Source: Clostridiales bacterium (GTDB taxonomy: Bacteria > Bacillota > Clostridia > Christensenellales > Borkfalkiaceae). Taken from it: 64,000 nucleotides of DNA. The translations under genes and the position numbers were made by a program. The stretch spans positions 1 to 64,000 of the forward strand of contig DPQQ01000003.1 in NCBI GenBank assembly GCA_003538975.1, written 5' to 3'. A model generated the notes under the pieces. It was not told the origin of the DNA, did no database searches, and was given only the letters and a program-made list of their open reading frames with translations. Each line of letters opens with the position of its first letter. Within the stretch, counting starts at the first letter, position 1. Shown here one piece after another: positions 31,458-40,000 of this stretch.

Positions 31458-32108
31458 TTATTTGCTTTCGGCAGGTTTTTCCGTCTTTGACGCTTTGAGT
31501 TCGGCAAGGATTTCGGTTAAAAGTTCGTTAGTCGTGGGTTCCGGAACAGGCGCGGGAGCGGGTTCCGCTTCTTCGGTAACTGCCGAAGGATCTACGGGAA
31601 CCATATCGGGATGGTTCTTTTCCATTCTCGCTATCCATCTGATTTCCGTTTTATTAAGGCGTTCTTTATCGGCGTATTTCTTTTCGATAATCTTTTTCAT
31701 ATTGAGATTATAGTTAAGACTTTCGCTCGCTTTATTGATGAGTTTGACTATGGTGAATACGACTATCGCGATTAAAAGGAAGTTGATTATCGCGCTGATG
31801 AACGCACCCCAGTCTATATAGATGGACGAAGAGAGATCTATAACCTTGTTGCCGGCTGCGTCGACAACTACGTTGCCTGTAGTCGCGTCTACCTGGTAGA
31901 CGGTCTTTAAAAACGTATAAACGTTATTGAGATCGCCGTCGCCGCCTGCGCACAGAGAGATTATCCAGTTGATAATCGGCTTCAAAATGCCGTTTGAAAG
32001 GGCATTGACTATCGCGGTGAACGCTCCGCCGATGATAACGCCTACGGCAAGATCGAGCACGTTGCCGCGTTTGATGAACGTCTGAAATTCTTTGAAAAGC
32101 TTTTTCAT
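31458..32108 (-). CDS. mscL: Large-conductance mechanosensitive channel MscL, extended
   Basis: 216 residues; the family norm is about 130-150. The start is textbook (FKEFQTFIKRGNVLDLAVGVIIGGAFTAIVNAL, pore helix 1) and helix 2 is GAFISAIINFLLIAIVVFTIVKL. The extracellular loop between them is lengthened (DATTGNVVVDAAGNKVIDLSS). The C-terminus has an extra charged stretch ending in a Pro/Ala-rich linker and a short amphipathic helix (TNELLTEILAELKAS), which may replace the usual pentamer bundle. It releases solutes on osmotic down-shock. AAGGAG precedes the ATG. Confidence 0.92.
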   Translation of the reverse strand: MKKLFKEFQTFIKRGNVLDLAVGVIIGGAFTAIVNALSNGILKPIINWIISLCAGGDGDLNNVYTFLKTVYQVDATTGNVVVDAAGNKVIDLSSSIYIDWGAFISAIINFLLIAIVVFTIVKLINKASESLNYNLNMKKIIEKKYADKERLNKTEIRWIARMEKNHPDMVPVDPSAVTEEAEPAPAPVPEPTTNELLTEILAELKASKTEKPAESK

Positions 32109-32316
32109 AATTTCTCCTTACCGGCGTTTTGTCGTCTGATAAAACGCTTTTTATTATTGAATATCCGTTTACAAATACATTTTATCACGATTAAACCGAT
32201 ATTTCAAGGCAAAAATGCGGCAAATTTCATTAAATTGACATAATTTAAGGTTTTATTTTGTTTTAATCGGCTCTTATTAAACACATGCGGAATAACTTTG
32301 CGGCGGGACGAAAAAA

Positions 32317-32346
32317 TTGTTGAGTTTTTTTAAAATTTGTTATAGT
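32317..32346 (+). promoter_or_regulatory. Promoter of fhs
   Basis: TTGTTG (32317-32322), 18 nt, TATAGT (32341-32346). The leader of about 80 nt ends with GCGGAGGTAACG before the ATG. Confidence 0.55.
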
Positions 32347-32432
32347 ATTATATAAACTATAAATACATAAGCTTATGCGCCGGCGACATAACCGGAGCCG
32401 GGCAAAAAAACAAAGCGGAGGTAACGACCATC

Positions 32433-34100
32433 ATGAAATATTTAACCGATATAGAAATCGCACAGGCGTGCGAAATGCAGCCTATAACAAAAATCGCCGG
32501 AACCGCCGGTATTCCCGAGGACGCCGTGGAACCTTACGGAAAATACAAGGCGAAAATAGATTCGCTGAAAATAAAAACGGATAAAAACGGAAAACTGATT
32601 CTCGTTACGGCTATTACCCCCACCCCGGCGGGAGAAGGAAAAACGACCACGACCATAGGACTTGCCGACGGACTTAAGCTTATCGGCAAAAACGTTGTGG
32701 TAGCTTTAAGAGAGCCTTCGTTAGGTCCCGTGTTCGGCGTTAAAGGCGGCGCGGCAGGCGGCGGTTACGCACAGGTCGTTCCGATGGAAGATATAAACCT
32801 GCACTTTACGGGCGACTTCCATGCGATAGGCGCGGCGAACAACCTTCTCGCGGCGATGCTCGACAATCACATTTATCAGGGCAATTCTCTCAACATAGAT
32901 CCCCGCAAAATCACCTGGAAACGCTGCGTCGACATGAACGACCGTCAGCTCCGCTTCGTTGTCGACGGTCTCGGCGGCAAGGTGAACGGCGTTCCGAGAG
33001 AAGACGGTTACGACATCACCGTCGCTTCCGAAATAATGGCGGTGTTCTGTCTTGCGACCGATATAGACGATCTTAAAAACAGACTTTCGAAAATAGTAGT
33101 CGCATACACTTACGACGATAAACCGGTAACCGCAGGCGACCTTAAAGCCGTAGGCGCGATGACGGCTCTTTTAAAAGACGCGATAAAGCCGAACCTTGTA
33201 CAGACTCTCGAAGGAACTCCGGCAATCGTTCACGGCGGACCTTTCGCGAATATAGCGCACGGATGCAATTCCGTAATCGCCACAAAACTCGCAAAAAAAC
33301 TCGGCGACTACGTCGTTACCGAAGCAGGCTTCGGCGCGGATCTCGGAGCGGAAAAGTTCCTCGACATAAAGTGCCGCGCGGCGGACCTCAAACCGGACGC
33401 GGTCGTAGTCGTAGCGACTGTACGCGCATTAAAGATGCACGGCGGCATGGATAAAAAATCGCTCGGCGAAGAAAATACCGAAGCTCTCGAAAAAGGTCTT
33501 CCCAATCTTCTCCGCCACGTTTCTAACATAATAAACGTTTACAAACTCCCCTGCGTCGTAGCGGTCAACAGATTCCCGACCGACACCGATAAAGAAATCG
33601 AACTCGTGATAAACAAGTGCAAGGAACTCGGCGTGAACGTAAAACTTTCGACCGTATGGGCAGACGGCAGCAAAGGCGGCAAAGAACTCGCCGAAGAAGT
33701 AATAAACCTTTGCGGAAAAAAGAACGACTTTACCTATTCGTACCCGCTTGAATTAAGTATAGAAGAAAAGATAGAAGCCGTTGTTAAAAAAGTTTACGGC
33801 GGCGACGGCATAACCGTGCTTCCGGCGGCGAAAAAGCAGATAGATCGTCTTACCGAACTCGGCTTCGGCAACCTCCCCGTATGTATAGCCAAAACGCAAT
33901 ATTCGTTTTCGGACGATATGACAAAGCTCGGCGCGCCGACTGGATTCAAAGTTACCGTTAAAAACGTAAAAGTATCGGCGGGCGCGGGATTTATCGTAGT
34001 GCTTACCGGCGATATTATGACTATGCCCGGGCTTCCCAAAGTCCCTGCGGCGGAAAAGATAGACGTTACTTCCGACGGCAAAATAGTAGGTTTGTTCTGA
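32433..34100 (+). CDS. fhs: Formate-tetrahydrofolate ligase
   Basis: 555 residues, the normal length. It joins formate to tetrahydrofolate using ATP, giving 10-formyl-THF for purines, formyl-Met-tRNA or C1/acetogenic metabolism. Visible hallmarks are the P-loop-like TPTPAGEGKTTTTIGLADGL, REPSLGPVFGVKGGAAGGGYAQV, HFTGDFHAI, FANIAHGCNS and a late GFIVVLTGDIMTMPGLPKVP. GGAGG lies well placed before the ATG. It is single, with no neighbouring folate genes. Confidence 0.96.
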   Translation: MKYLTDIEIAQACEMQPITKIAGTAGIPEDAVEPYGKYKAKIDSLKIKTDKNGKLILVTAITPTPAGEGKTTTTIGLADGLKLIGKNVVVALREPSLGPVFGVKGGAAGGGYAQVVPMEDINLHFTGDFHAIGAANNLLAAMLDNHIYQGNSLNIDPRKITWKRCVDMNDRQLRFVVDGLGGKVNGVPREDGYDITVASEIMAVFCLATDIDDLKNRLSKIVVAYTYDDKPVTAGDLKAVGAMTALLKDAIKPNLVQTLEGTPAIVHGGPFANIAHGCNSVIATKLAKKLGDYVVTEAGFGADLGAEKFLDIKCRAADLKPDAVVVVATVRALKMHGGMDKKSLGEENTEALEKGLPNLLRHVSNIINVYKLPCVVAVNRFPTDTDKEIELVINKCKELGVNVKLSTVWADGSKGGKELAEEVINLCGKKNDFTYSYPLELSIEEKIEAVVKKVYGGDGITVLPAAKKQIDRLTELGFGNLPVCIAKTQYSFSDDMTKLGAPTGFKVTVKNVKVSAGAGFIVVLTGDIMTMPGLPKVPAAEKIDVTSDGKIVGLF

Positions 34101-34117
34101 TATAGCGGTATAATGGC

Positions 34118-34240
34118 GGTAACGTTTCGCGTATACTGTATGCGTTTTATGCTCCCGTACGGTACGGTTTCGGCAATACAGTATAACAGACGCCCAAGTT
34201 TGGTATACTTTCGGCGATACATGTATTATAAAACGATACC
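34118..34240. repeat. Array of three dispersed-repeat copies between fhs and gltX
   Basis: Copies are GGTAACGTTTCGCGTATACT (34118), GGTACGGTTTCGGCAATACA (34161) and GGTATACTTTCGGCGATACA (34202). The last runs on to TATAAAACGATACC at 34240, giving GGTA...TACC terminal inverted repeats over 39 nt. This is the densest cluster in the window. Confidence 0.8.
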
Positions 34241-34258
34241 TTAGTGAAAGACAAGTCA

Positions 34259-34292
34259 TAAAAAAGCTCCGCGATAAGCGGAGCTTTTATTT
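34259..34292. terminator. Bidirectional terminator between fhs and gltX
   Basis: AAAAAAGCTCCGC/GCGGAGCTTTTATTTT around GATAA serves both convergent genes. Confidence 0.85.
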
Positions 34293-34348
34293 TGCAAAAA
34301 TTTAATTTCAACCGAGTTATTACCGTTCGGATGCCTGTCGGTAAAGCC

Positions 34349-35863
34349 TTATTTATTAAGGAGCGATAACGAGTAGTCGATACGTCCGAGCGTTCTTTCT
34401 TTACCTAAAACTTCGGCAACTTCGGTCGCGCCGCCGGCGGTGGCTTCTTTGCCCGTAATCGCGATACGCATTATCCATAACAGAGCCTGCTTCTTGATGC
34501 CGAGTTCTGCGGATAACGCAACCATTTTATTAAAGAGTTCGCCGTTATCAAAGTCCGTCATGGACGATAAAACTTCTTTAATTTTCGGAAGAATTGTTTT
34601 AGCGAGTTCGGCGGAAGATTTCTGTTTCTGGTTTTCAAAGAGAGCGAGATCGTATTCGCCGAATTCTTCCAGAAAGTCGAGCTTTTCGGGGATTTCGGAA
34701 TAAATCTGAACTCTGCCCTTTACGAGAGCAAGGAGCTTGTCTTCGTCGTACTTGCCGTAAGCCTTGCTCTTTTCAAAGAAAGGATGAGCGTTCTTTTTGA
34801 ACTCTTCTGCGGACATTTCTTTAATATATTCGCCCGAAAGCCAGCGGAGCTTCACGTCGTCGAAAATAGACGGCGATTTGGAAATACCTTCCAACGAGAA
34901 GTGTTCCGTAAGCTCTTCGAGGCTCATTTTTTCCTGATTGGACTTGGGACTCCAGCCTAAAAGCGCGATGTAATTTATTATAGCCTGTTTGACGTAACCC
35001 TTTTCGACAAAGTCGGCGTAGCTCGCGTCGCCGTTACGCTTGCTGAGCTTGTGCTGCGCGTCCTTCATGATCGGCGGAAGGTGAATATAAACCGGTCTCT
35101 CCCATCCGAAAGCGTCGTACATAAGGTTATATTTGGGCGTGGACGAAAGATATTCGGTTCCCCTTATTACGTGCGTAATGCCCATAAGGTGGTCGTCGAC
35201 GACGTTTGCGAAGTTATAAGTCGGCATGCCGTCGCTCTTTAACAAAATGCCGTCTTCGATATCCTTGTAGTCTACCGAAATATCCCCGTAAACAAGGTCG
35301 TGATAAGTTCCGGTTCCTTCGAGCGGAACGTTCTGGCGGATAACGTAAGGTTTACCGGCTTTTACGTTGGCTTCGATCTCTTCTTTGGATAAGTGGAGGC
35401 AATGTTTGTCGTAACGTACGTTGCCGTTTTCGTCCTTTAAGGAGGCTATGCGTTCTTCGTCGCAGAAGCAGTAATACGCGCCGCCGAGTTCGACGAGTTT
35501 TTCGGCATATTCTTTATAAATAGCCTTTCTTTCGCTCTGAACGTAGGGGCCGTAATCGCCGCCGACGTCGGGGCCTTCGTCATACATAACGCCGGAGTCG
35601 CGCATAGTGTCGTAAATAATCTGCACGGACCCGTCTACATAACGGGCGGTATCGGTGTCTTCGATACGAAGAATGAACTTTCCGTTATGTCTTTTGGCGA
35701 AAAGGTAGCCGTAAAGTGCGGTTCTGAGCCCGCCGATGTGGAGATAGCCCGTGGGGCTGGGGGCGAAACGCGTTCTTACGGTAACGCCTTCTTTAACGCC
35801 CTCCCTTTCGTCGAATTCTTTTTCGGAAAGGGCGTTTGTGTTATTCAAATTTTCGGTGGTCAT
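34349..35863 (-). CDS. gltX: Glutamate-tRNA ligase
   Basis: 504 residues, a class I synthetase charging tRNA-Glu. TRFAPSPTGYLHIGGLRTALY contains the HIGH-type motif, LRIEDTD follows, and HKLSKRNGDA is the KMSKS-type loop. The C-terminal helical anticodon-binding half is full length. An acidic 25-residue N-terminal extension precedes the conserved start. gltX follows radC with only 3 nt between them on the same strand, so the two are probably cotranscribed. No T-box leader is seen. Whether it also charges tRNA-Gln (needing GatCAB) cannot be judged here. Confidence 0.95.
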   Translation of the reverse strand: MTTENLNNTNALSEKEFDEREGVKEGVTVRTRFAPSPTGYLHIGGLRTALYGYLFAKRHNGKFILRIEDTDTARYVDGSVQIIYDTMRDSGVMYDEGPDVGGDYGPYVQSERKAIYKEYAEKLVELGGAYYCFCDEERIASLKDENGNVRYDKHCLHLSKEEIEANVKAGKPYVIRQNVPLEGTGTYHDLVYGDISVDYKDIEDGILLKSDGMPTYNFANVVDDHLMGITHVIRGTEYLSSTPKYNLMYDAFGWERPVYIHLPPIMKDAQHKLSKRNGDASYADFVEKGYVKQAIINYIALLGWSPKSNQEKMSLEELTEHFSLEGISKSPSIFDDVKLRWLSGEYIKEMSAEEFKKNAHPFFEKSKAYGKYDEDKLLALVKGRVQIYSEIPEKLDFLEEFGEYDLALFENQKQKSSAELAKTILPKIKEVLSSMTDFDNGELFNKMVALSAELGIKKQALLWIMRIAITGKEATAGGATEVAEVLGKERTLGRIDYSLSLLNK

Positions 35864-35866
35864 AAT

Positions 35867-36781
35867 TTAGTCCTCCGCTTTTATCGAACGCTCTATCATG
35901 CGGTCGATATTGCAACTGTTTTTGATATTCTGAAGCCGACCTGCGGCAAAATAACTGAACGTTTCGCCGTATTTGCCGACGATGACGTGGTCTAACAAAG
36001 TAACGCCGTGCAGAGATAAAATCATCTCTAACTTGGTGGTGGCAAGGTCGTCCGCATTGGACGGCTCCGCTATACCCGAGGGGTGGTTGTGCGCGACGAG
36101 CGCGAATTTGGGTTTGGTAATCGCTACCGCGTCGGCTACTTTTGCCGAATCGAAAGCCACTTTTGAGAAGTCGTCCGATTCGAAAATAATCTTGTTTTTG
36201 AACTTTTTCCGTTCGTCGAAGGTGAAAAGAGCAACTCTTTCGGTAGTCGCTCCCGAAAACGTTTCGTCGATCAGCGGTTTTATGTTTCTGAGCGATCTGA
36301 ATTCCGTTTTGTCGGAGTTCTTTTTAATATTTTCAACCCGCTTTATAACTTGCGAAATCGTAAGTAATTCCGCGGCGATTCTATCCCCTACGCCGTCTAT
36401 CTTTTTAAGAGTGTCGGCGTCCGCTTCGAACACTGCCGAAATGTCTTTAAAATACGATAAAATTTTATGCGCGAGCGGATTCGTGTCCTTGCGTTTTACG
36501 GTAAAGTACAGCAGAATCTCTAAAATCTCGTGATCGTTTAACGAGTCGGGACTTTTTAAAAACCGTCCGATCATTCTCGAACGGTGGTTTGCGTGTAAAT
36601 TTTCTTCCGAAGCGGTTTTAGCCGCGCCCGCGTTTTTTAAGAGCGGTTTTCCTGCGGTTTCGGTCGGTTTTAATGAAGTTTTGTCGTTTGCGCATACGGA
36701 TTTTTTATCTTCGTCCGGAATCTCTTCGGACAAAAAATCTGATAAATAATCCGCAAGCGTTCCCCCATCTGCAGATTTCAT
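35867..36781 (-). CDS. radC: RadC-family JAB1/MPN metalloprotein
   Basis: 304 residues. Residues about 1-70 are a variable low-similarity tail. Then come HRSRMIGRFLK and a helix-hairpin-helix segment (LKKIDGVGDRIAAELL). The JAMM metal site VAHNHPSGIAEPSNADD has the HxH...S...D arrangement, ending LLDHVIVG. RadC is common and conserved, but its proposed role in DNA repair is not firmly established. It is the first gene of the radC-gltX pair. Confidence 0.92.
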   Translation of the reverse strand: MKSADGGTLADYLSDFLSEEIPDEDKKSVCANDKTSLKPTETAGKPLLKNAGAAKTASEENLHANHRSRMIGRFLKSPDSLNDHEILEILLYFTVKRKDTNPLAHKILSYFKDISAVFEADADTLKKIDGVGDRIAAELLTISQVIKRVENIKKNSDKTEFRSLRNIKPLIDETFSGATTERVALFTFDERKKFKNKIIFESDDFSKVAFDSAKVADAVAITKPKFALVAHNHPSGIAEPSNADDLATTKLEMILSLHGVTLLDHVIVGKYGETFSYFAAGRLQNIKNSCNIDRMIERSIKAED

Positions 36782-36949
36782 AAGGTTATTTTAACATACT
36801 TTTAATGCGTTTTCAAGTTTTACGCCTATCTTTAAGCTACTTTTTAATATTTTTGCTTAAAATATTACGACAATGCGATTTGGCGGCGAGAACCGATACG
36901 AAAACGGGATAAAGCATGATAAACCCGTAAAGGAAAAAGCAAAACAAAA

Positions 36950-36979
36950 CGCCCGGCGGAAAGAACCCGCAGGGCGTAA
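36950..36979 (-). terminator. Terminator downstream of the GH43/modular lipoprotein operon
   Basis: On the minus strand CGCCCTGCGGG/CCGCCGGGCG (one mismatch) is followed by TTTTGTTTTGC. Confidence 0.7.
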
Positions 36980-36989
36980 GTTTTTAGTA

Positions 36990-37059
36990 TTAAGGGTGAA
37001 AGTTTCGGCTAAGCCCCAAAGGCTTGAATTAAGCCTTTGAGACCTGCCTTGCACCTTAA
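36990..37059. repeat. Long imperfect hairpin after the 2362-residue protein gene
   Basis: TTAAGGGTG and CACCTTAA form the outer arms, GGC/GCC pairs follow, and CAAAGGCTT/AAGCCTTTG forms an 9-bp inner stem with loop GAATT. It begins 17 nt beyond the stop codon on the minus strand. It may stabilise or end the message. Confidence 0.6.
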
Positions 37060-37075
37060 CCCCTCGTATGTTTGG

Positions 37076-40000
37076 TTAGTCGTTCGGGTTGAAATCGCCG
37101 GTAAGAGCCGCAATCGTTACGTTTTTGAACGAGCAAGCGCCTGTTCCGCCGGAAGCAAATCCGAACAAAAGAGTTTTTGCCGTGAGACCGGTCTTCGTCT
37201 TGTATTCTTCCCAAGTTCCGTCTGCTTTCAGAACAGAAGAATATCCGGTAATGCTGTTTCCGTCGATAACGATAGCGAATTTCACCTGGAAGACTCCGGA
37301 TTCCTTATTTGCAGTGCCGGTAGTCGTGTCGCTTGCGTTCAACCATTTAAGGTCAACCGTATAGTTACCTTCTTCACCCCATGAACCGATGTTAAGAAGA
37401 TAATCGTTCTGTGTCTTGTCAGCGTTTAAGAAGTCCAAGCTGTCGTCCCAGGATCCTGCTCCGACGTAAGTACCCTTAATAACGGTCTTGCCCGAAATAG
37501 TCGGGAGAAGAGCGTAAGCCGACTTGAAAGTTTTTCCGTTGAACGTAACGGTAGCGCCGTTTTCGTCCTCGGTAATGGTCATTTTGCTTTCGTCGGTAGC
37601 TACAAGAGTTAATCTCTTCGCTTCAAGCTTAGCGGTAGTTATTTCGTCGGTAACAACCAGAGCGAAAGACTGAATGCGATCTCCGCTTACGGTGTATTCT
37701 CCGTTCGAAAGAGCTATGGTGAGCTTGCCGTCTTTTACGGTAGCGGTCTTCTGGATCGAGCCGCTCGTAAAGGTAAGTTCGGTACCGTCAGCCATGTTGT
37801 AAAGGTCGCTTTCGTAAGCGTACTTGTACTGAGCGGTAGCAGCTACTTCGTGAGCGGTCGCTTCGGTAACTACTTTAACAACATAGTTAGTAGCGTAAGA
37901 GTCGGCGTTGAATTTGTAAACGCCTGCTTCGCCGGTAAGTACGGTTCCGTTAACCGATACCGAAACTATCTGATAGTTTTCGGAATCTTTAAGAGTTACG
38001 GTAGCGGTAACTTCTTCACCCTTCGCAATAGCGGTAGTCTTTGAAAGAACTACTTCAGCCTGTTCGGAGCTGTCTGCAGCAACCGAAGCGGTGATTGCAA
38101 GAACGTTTTCTACTCTTTCGCCGTCGTAAGCCTTGATATTTGCCATATCCCAGGTCTTAAAACCGTCGGTTGCGCCGATCGCCATAAACTTAACGTTCGA
38201 CGGTAAGTTCAAGGTATAATCGGTTGCTCCGCCCTTAGCGTTTACGTGAACATATTCCGCTGCGGAAGAAGCCTTTACATAAACGTTAACCTTGGTGCCT
38301 TCGACGATTACAAGAATATCTACGCTTGTCGAAGCAACTTTTGCGGTGTTGGAGTTCTGCGGATTGAATTCGATCGAGCCGGAGATAACTACGTTGACAA
38401 TGTTTTCAATCTCAGAATAGCTATAGCTGTCTGCTTCGTCGAAGAACCAGAGTCTCGGGCAGGAACCCCATCCGAGAGAGGGAACCTTAAGAGTCATGGT
38501 ATAAACGGTCTTGCCGCTTATGTTGTCGCCGATCTGAATATAAGATTTAGGCGGATTGCCGAGCTGGTTGTTCTTGTTGGAAACGGTAGCTCCGTCTTTG
38601 CCGTTGTCTAAAGCAGTAAGGTCGGTTGCGCTTGTGTCTTTAATAATAGTTCTTATGAAGGTAAGCGAGCCTTCTTCCGCGGCTTCGGTAATTTCAACGC
38701 TTAATGAAGTGTGATTTGCGAGAACAGCGGTATAAGTGCCTGCGGGAGCGGTAACGGTGAGTTTGCCGCCGTTTACAATGCCCTGATAGGTGCCTGCTTC
38801 GCTTACAAAGGTAACTAAGGTTCCGTCCGCAAGAGCGTAAGGAGTTTCATACGCATAGCCGTGAGCTACGGTATATGTTTTAGCAGTGCCTTCCGCAACT
38901 GCGGTTACTACTGCGGAAACGTAATAAATTACTCCGTACTGACCTTTGATAGTAACGGTAGCAACGCCCGCTTCGTTTACGGTAGCGGCTACGTATTCGC
39001 CGTTTACTTTAACGCCCGCGACTTTATAACCTTCTTTCGGAGTAACGGTTACGGTTGCGGTTTCGCCGTTCTTAAGAGCGGTCTTATCGGAAGCCATAGT
39101 TGCTTCGGCAGTCGTTTCGACAACAACTCTGCCATTGTCTACCGTATCCGAAACGGTGAGTTCGGAAACAATAACGCCGCCGGTAATATCTCTTAAAGTA
39201 ATATCGGTGAAGTTTGTCGGAACGGTGTTCTTTTCGGGAACCTTGTTAGCCATAAGGATAAGATTTCCGTCATAGGATTCGGCATAGTACCAAATCTTTC
39301 CGTCCTTGATTTCAAGAACAAGCAACAATCCGTCGCCGGTAAGCTTCGCAAGCTGATAGTTGCTGAACGGAGCGTTTGCCGCCCAGCAGATACGCGCCTT
39401 GAAGGTGCCGTCTTTAAGCCAAAGTTCGGGAGCGTTGCCCGCTTCGTTCGACGGAACGTTGGTGTTAACGTGTAAGCCGCAGTTGTCCGCATTGGAAGCA
39501 ACGGTGTAGTTAACAACCTTTATTCTGAAGGATACCGCTTTAGCGTTTGCGGGAAGAGTGATCTTGTCGCCGTTGTTGTTAAGAGTGTAAACAGCGTCGT
39601 TCGCTTCGTTCTTAACGGTGGTTGCGCCGCTTGTTACGAAGTAAAGTTCTAATTCGCTGTTTACCGCTTTATCTACTACTATCGTAGTTTCGGTATAGCC
39701 CTCTACCTGAAGCTTATATTCGCCTTTGACAACGTCTTTGAACTCGAGTTTGCCGTTTGCGGCGGTAGCCTTATAAGTGCCGTTTGCGCCCGTAAGGGTC
39801 GCTTCGCCCGTGAGGGCGGAAGCGGTCTTTGCGGTGTTGTGAACCGTAACGTTAAGAGTTACGTTATACTTTTCAGCCGGTTTAAGTTTGAAGGTAGCTT
39901 CAACCTTAATGCCGAGTTTGCCGTACTTTTCAGCAGTGTAAACGCTTTCGGAAATCTTTGCGGTTACGTCTTCGCCGTTTACTTTAAGAGTTTCTAACAC

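Noticed and set aside
32347..32432. Tetrahydrofolate riboswitch before fhs
   Set aside because: The leader has a short GC-rich segment but none of the conserved THF-aptamer blocks.
36425..36445. CACTGCCGAAATG inside radC as a repeat copy
   Set aside because: Only a short central match and no GTACC end; likely chance.
35864..36900. T-box leader controlling gltX
   Set aside because: gltX follows radC by 3 nt and no T-box bulge sequence or specifier hairpin is seen upstream of either gene.
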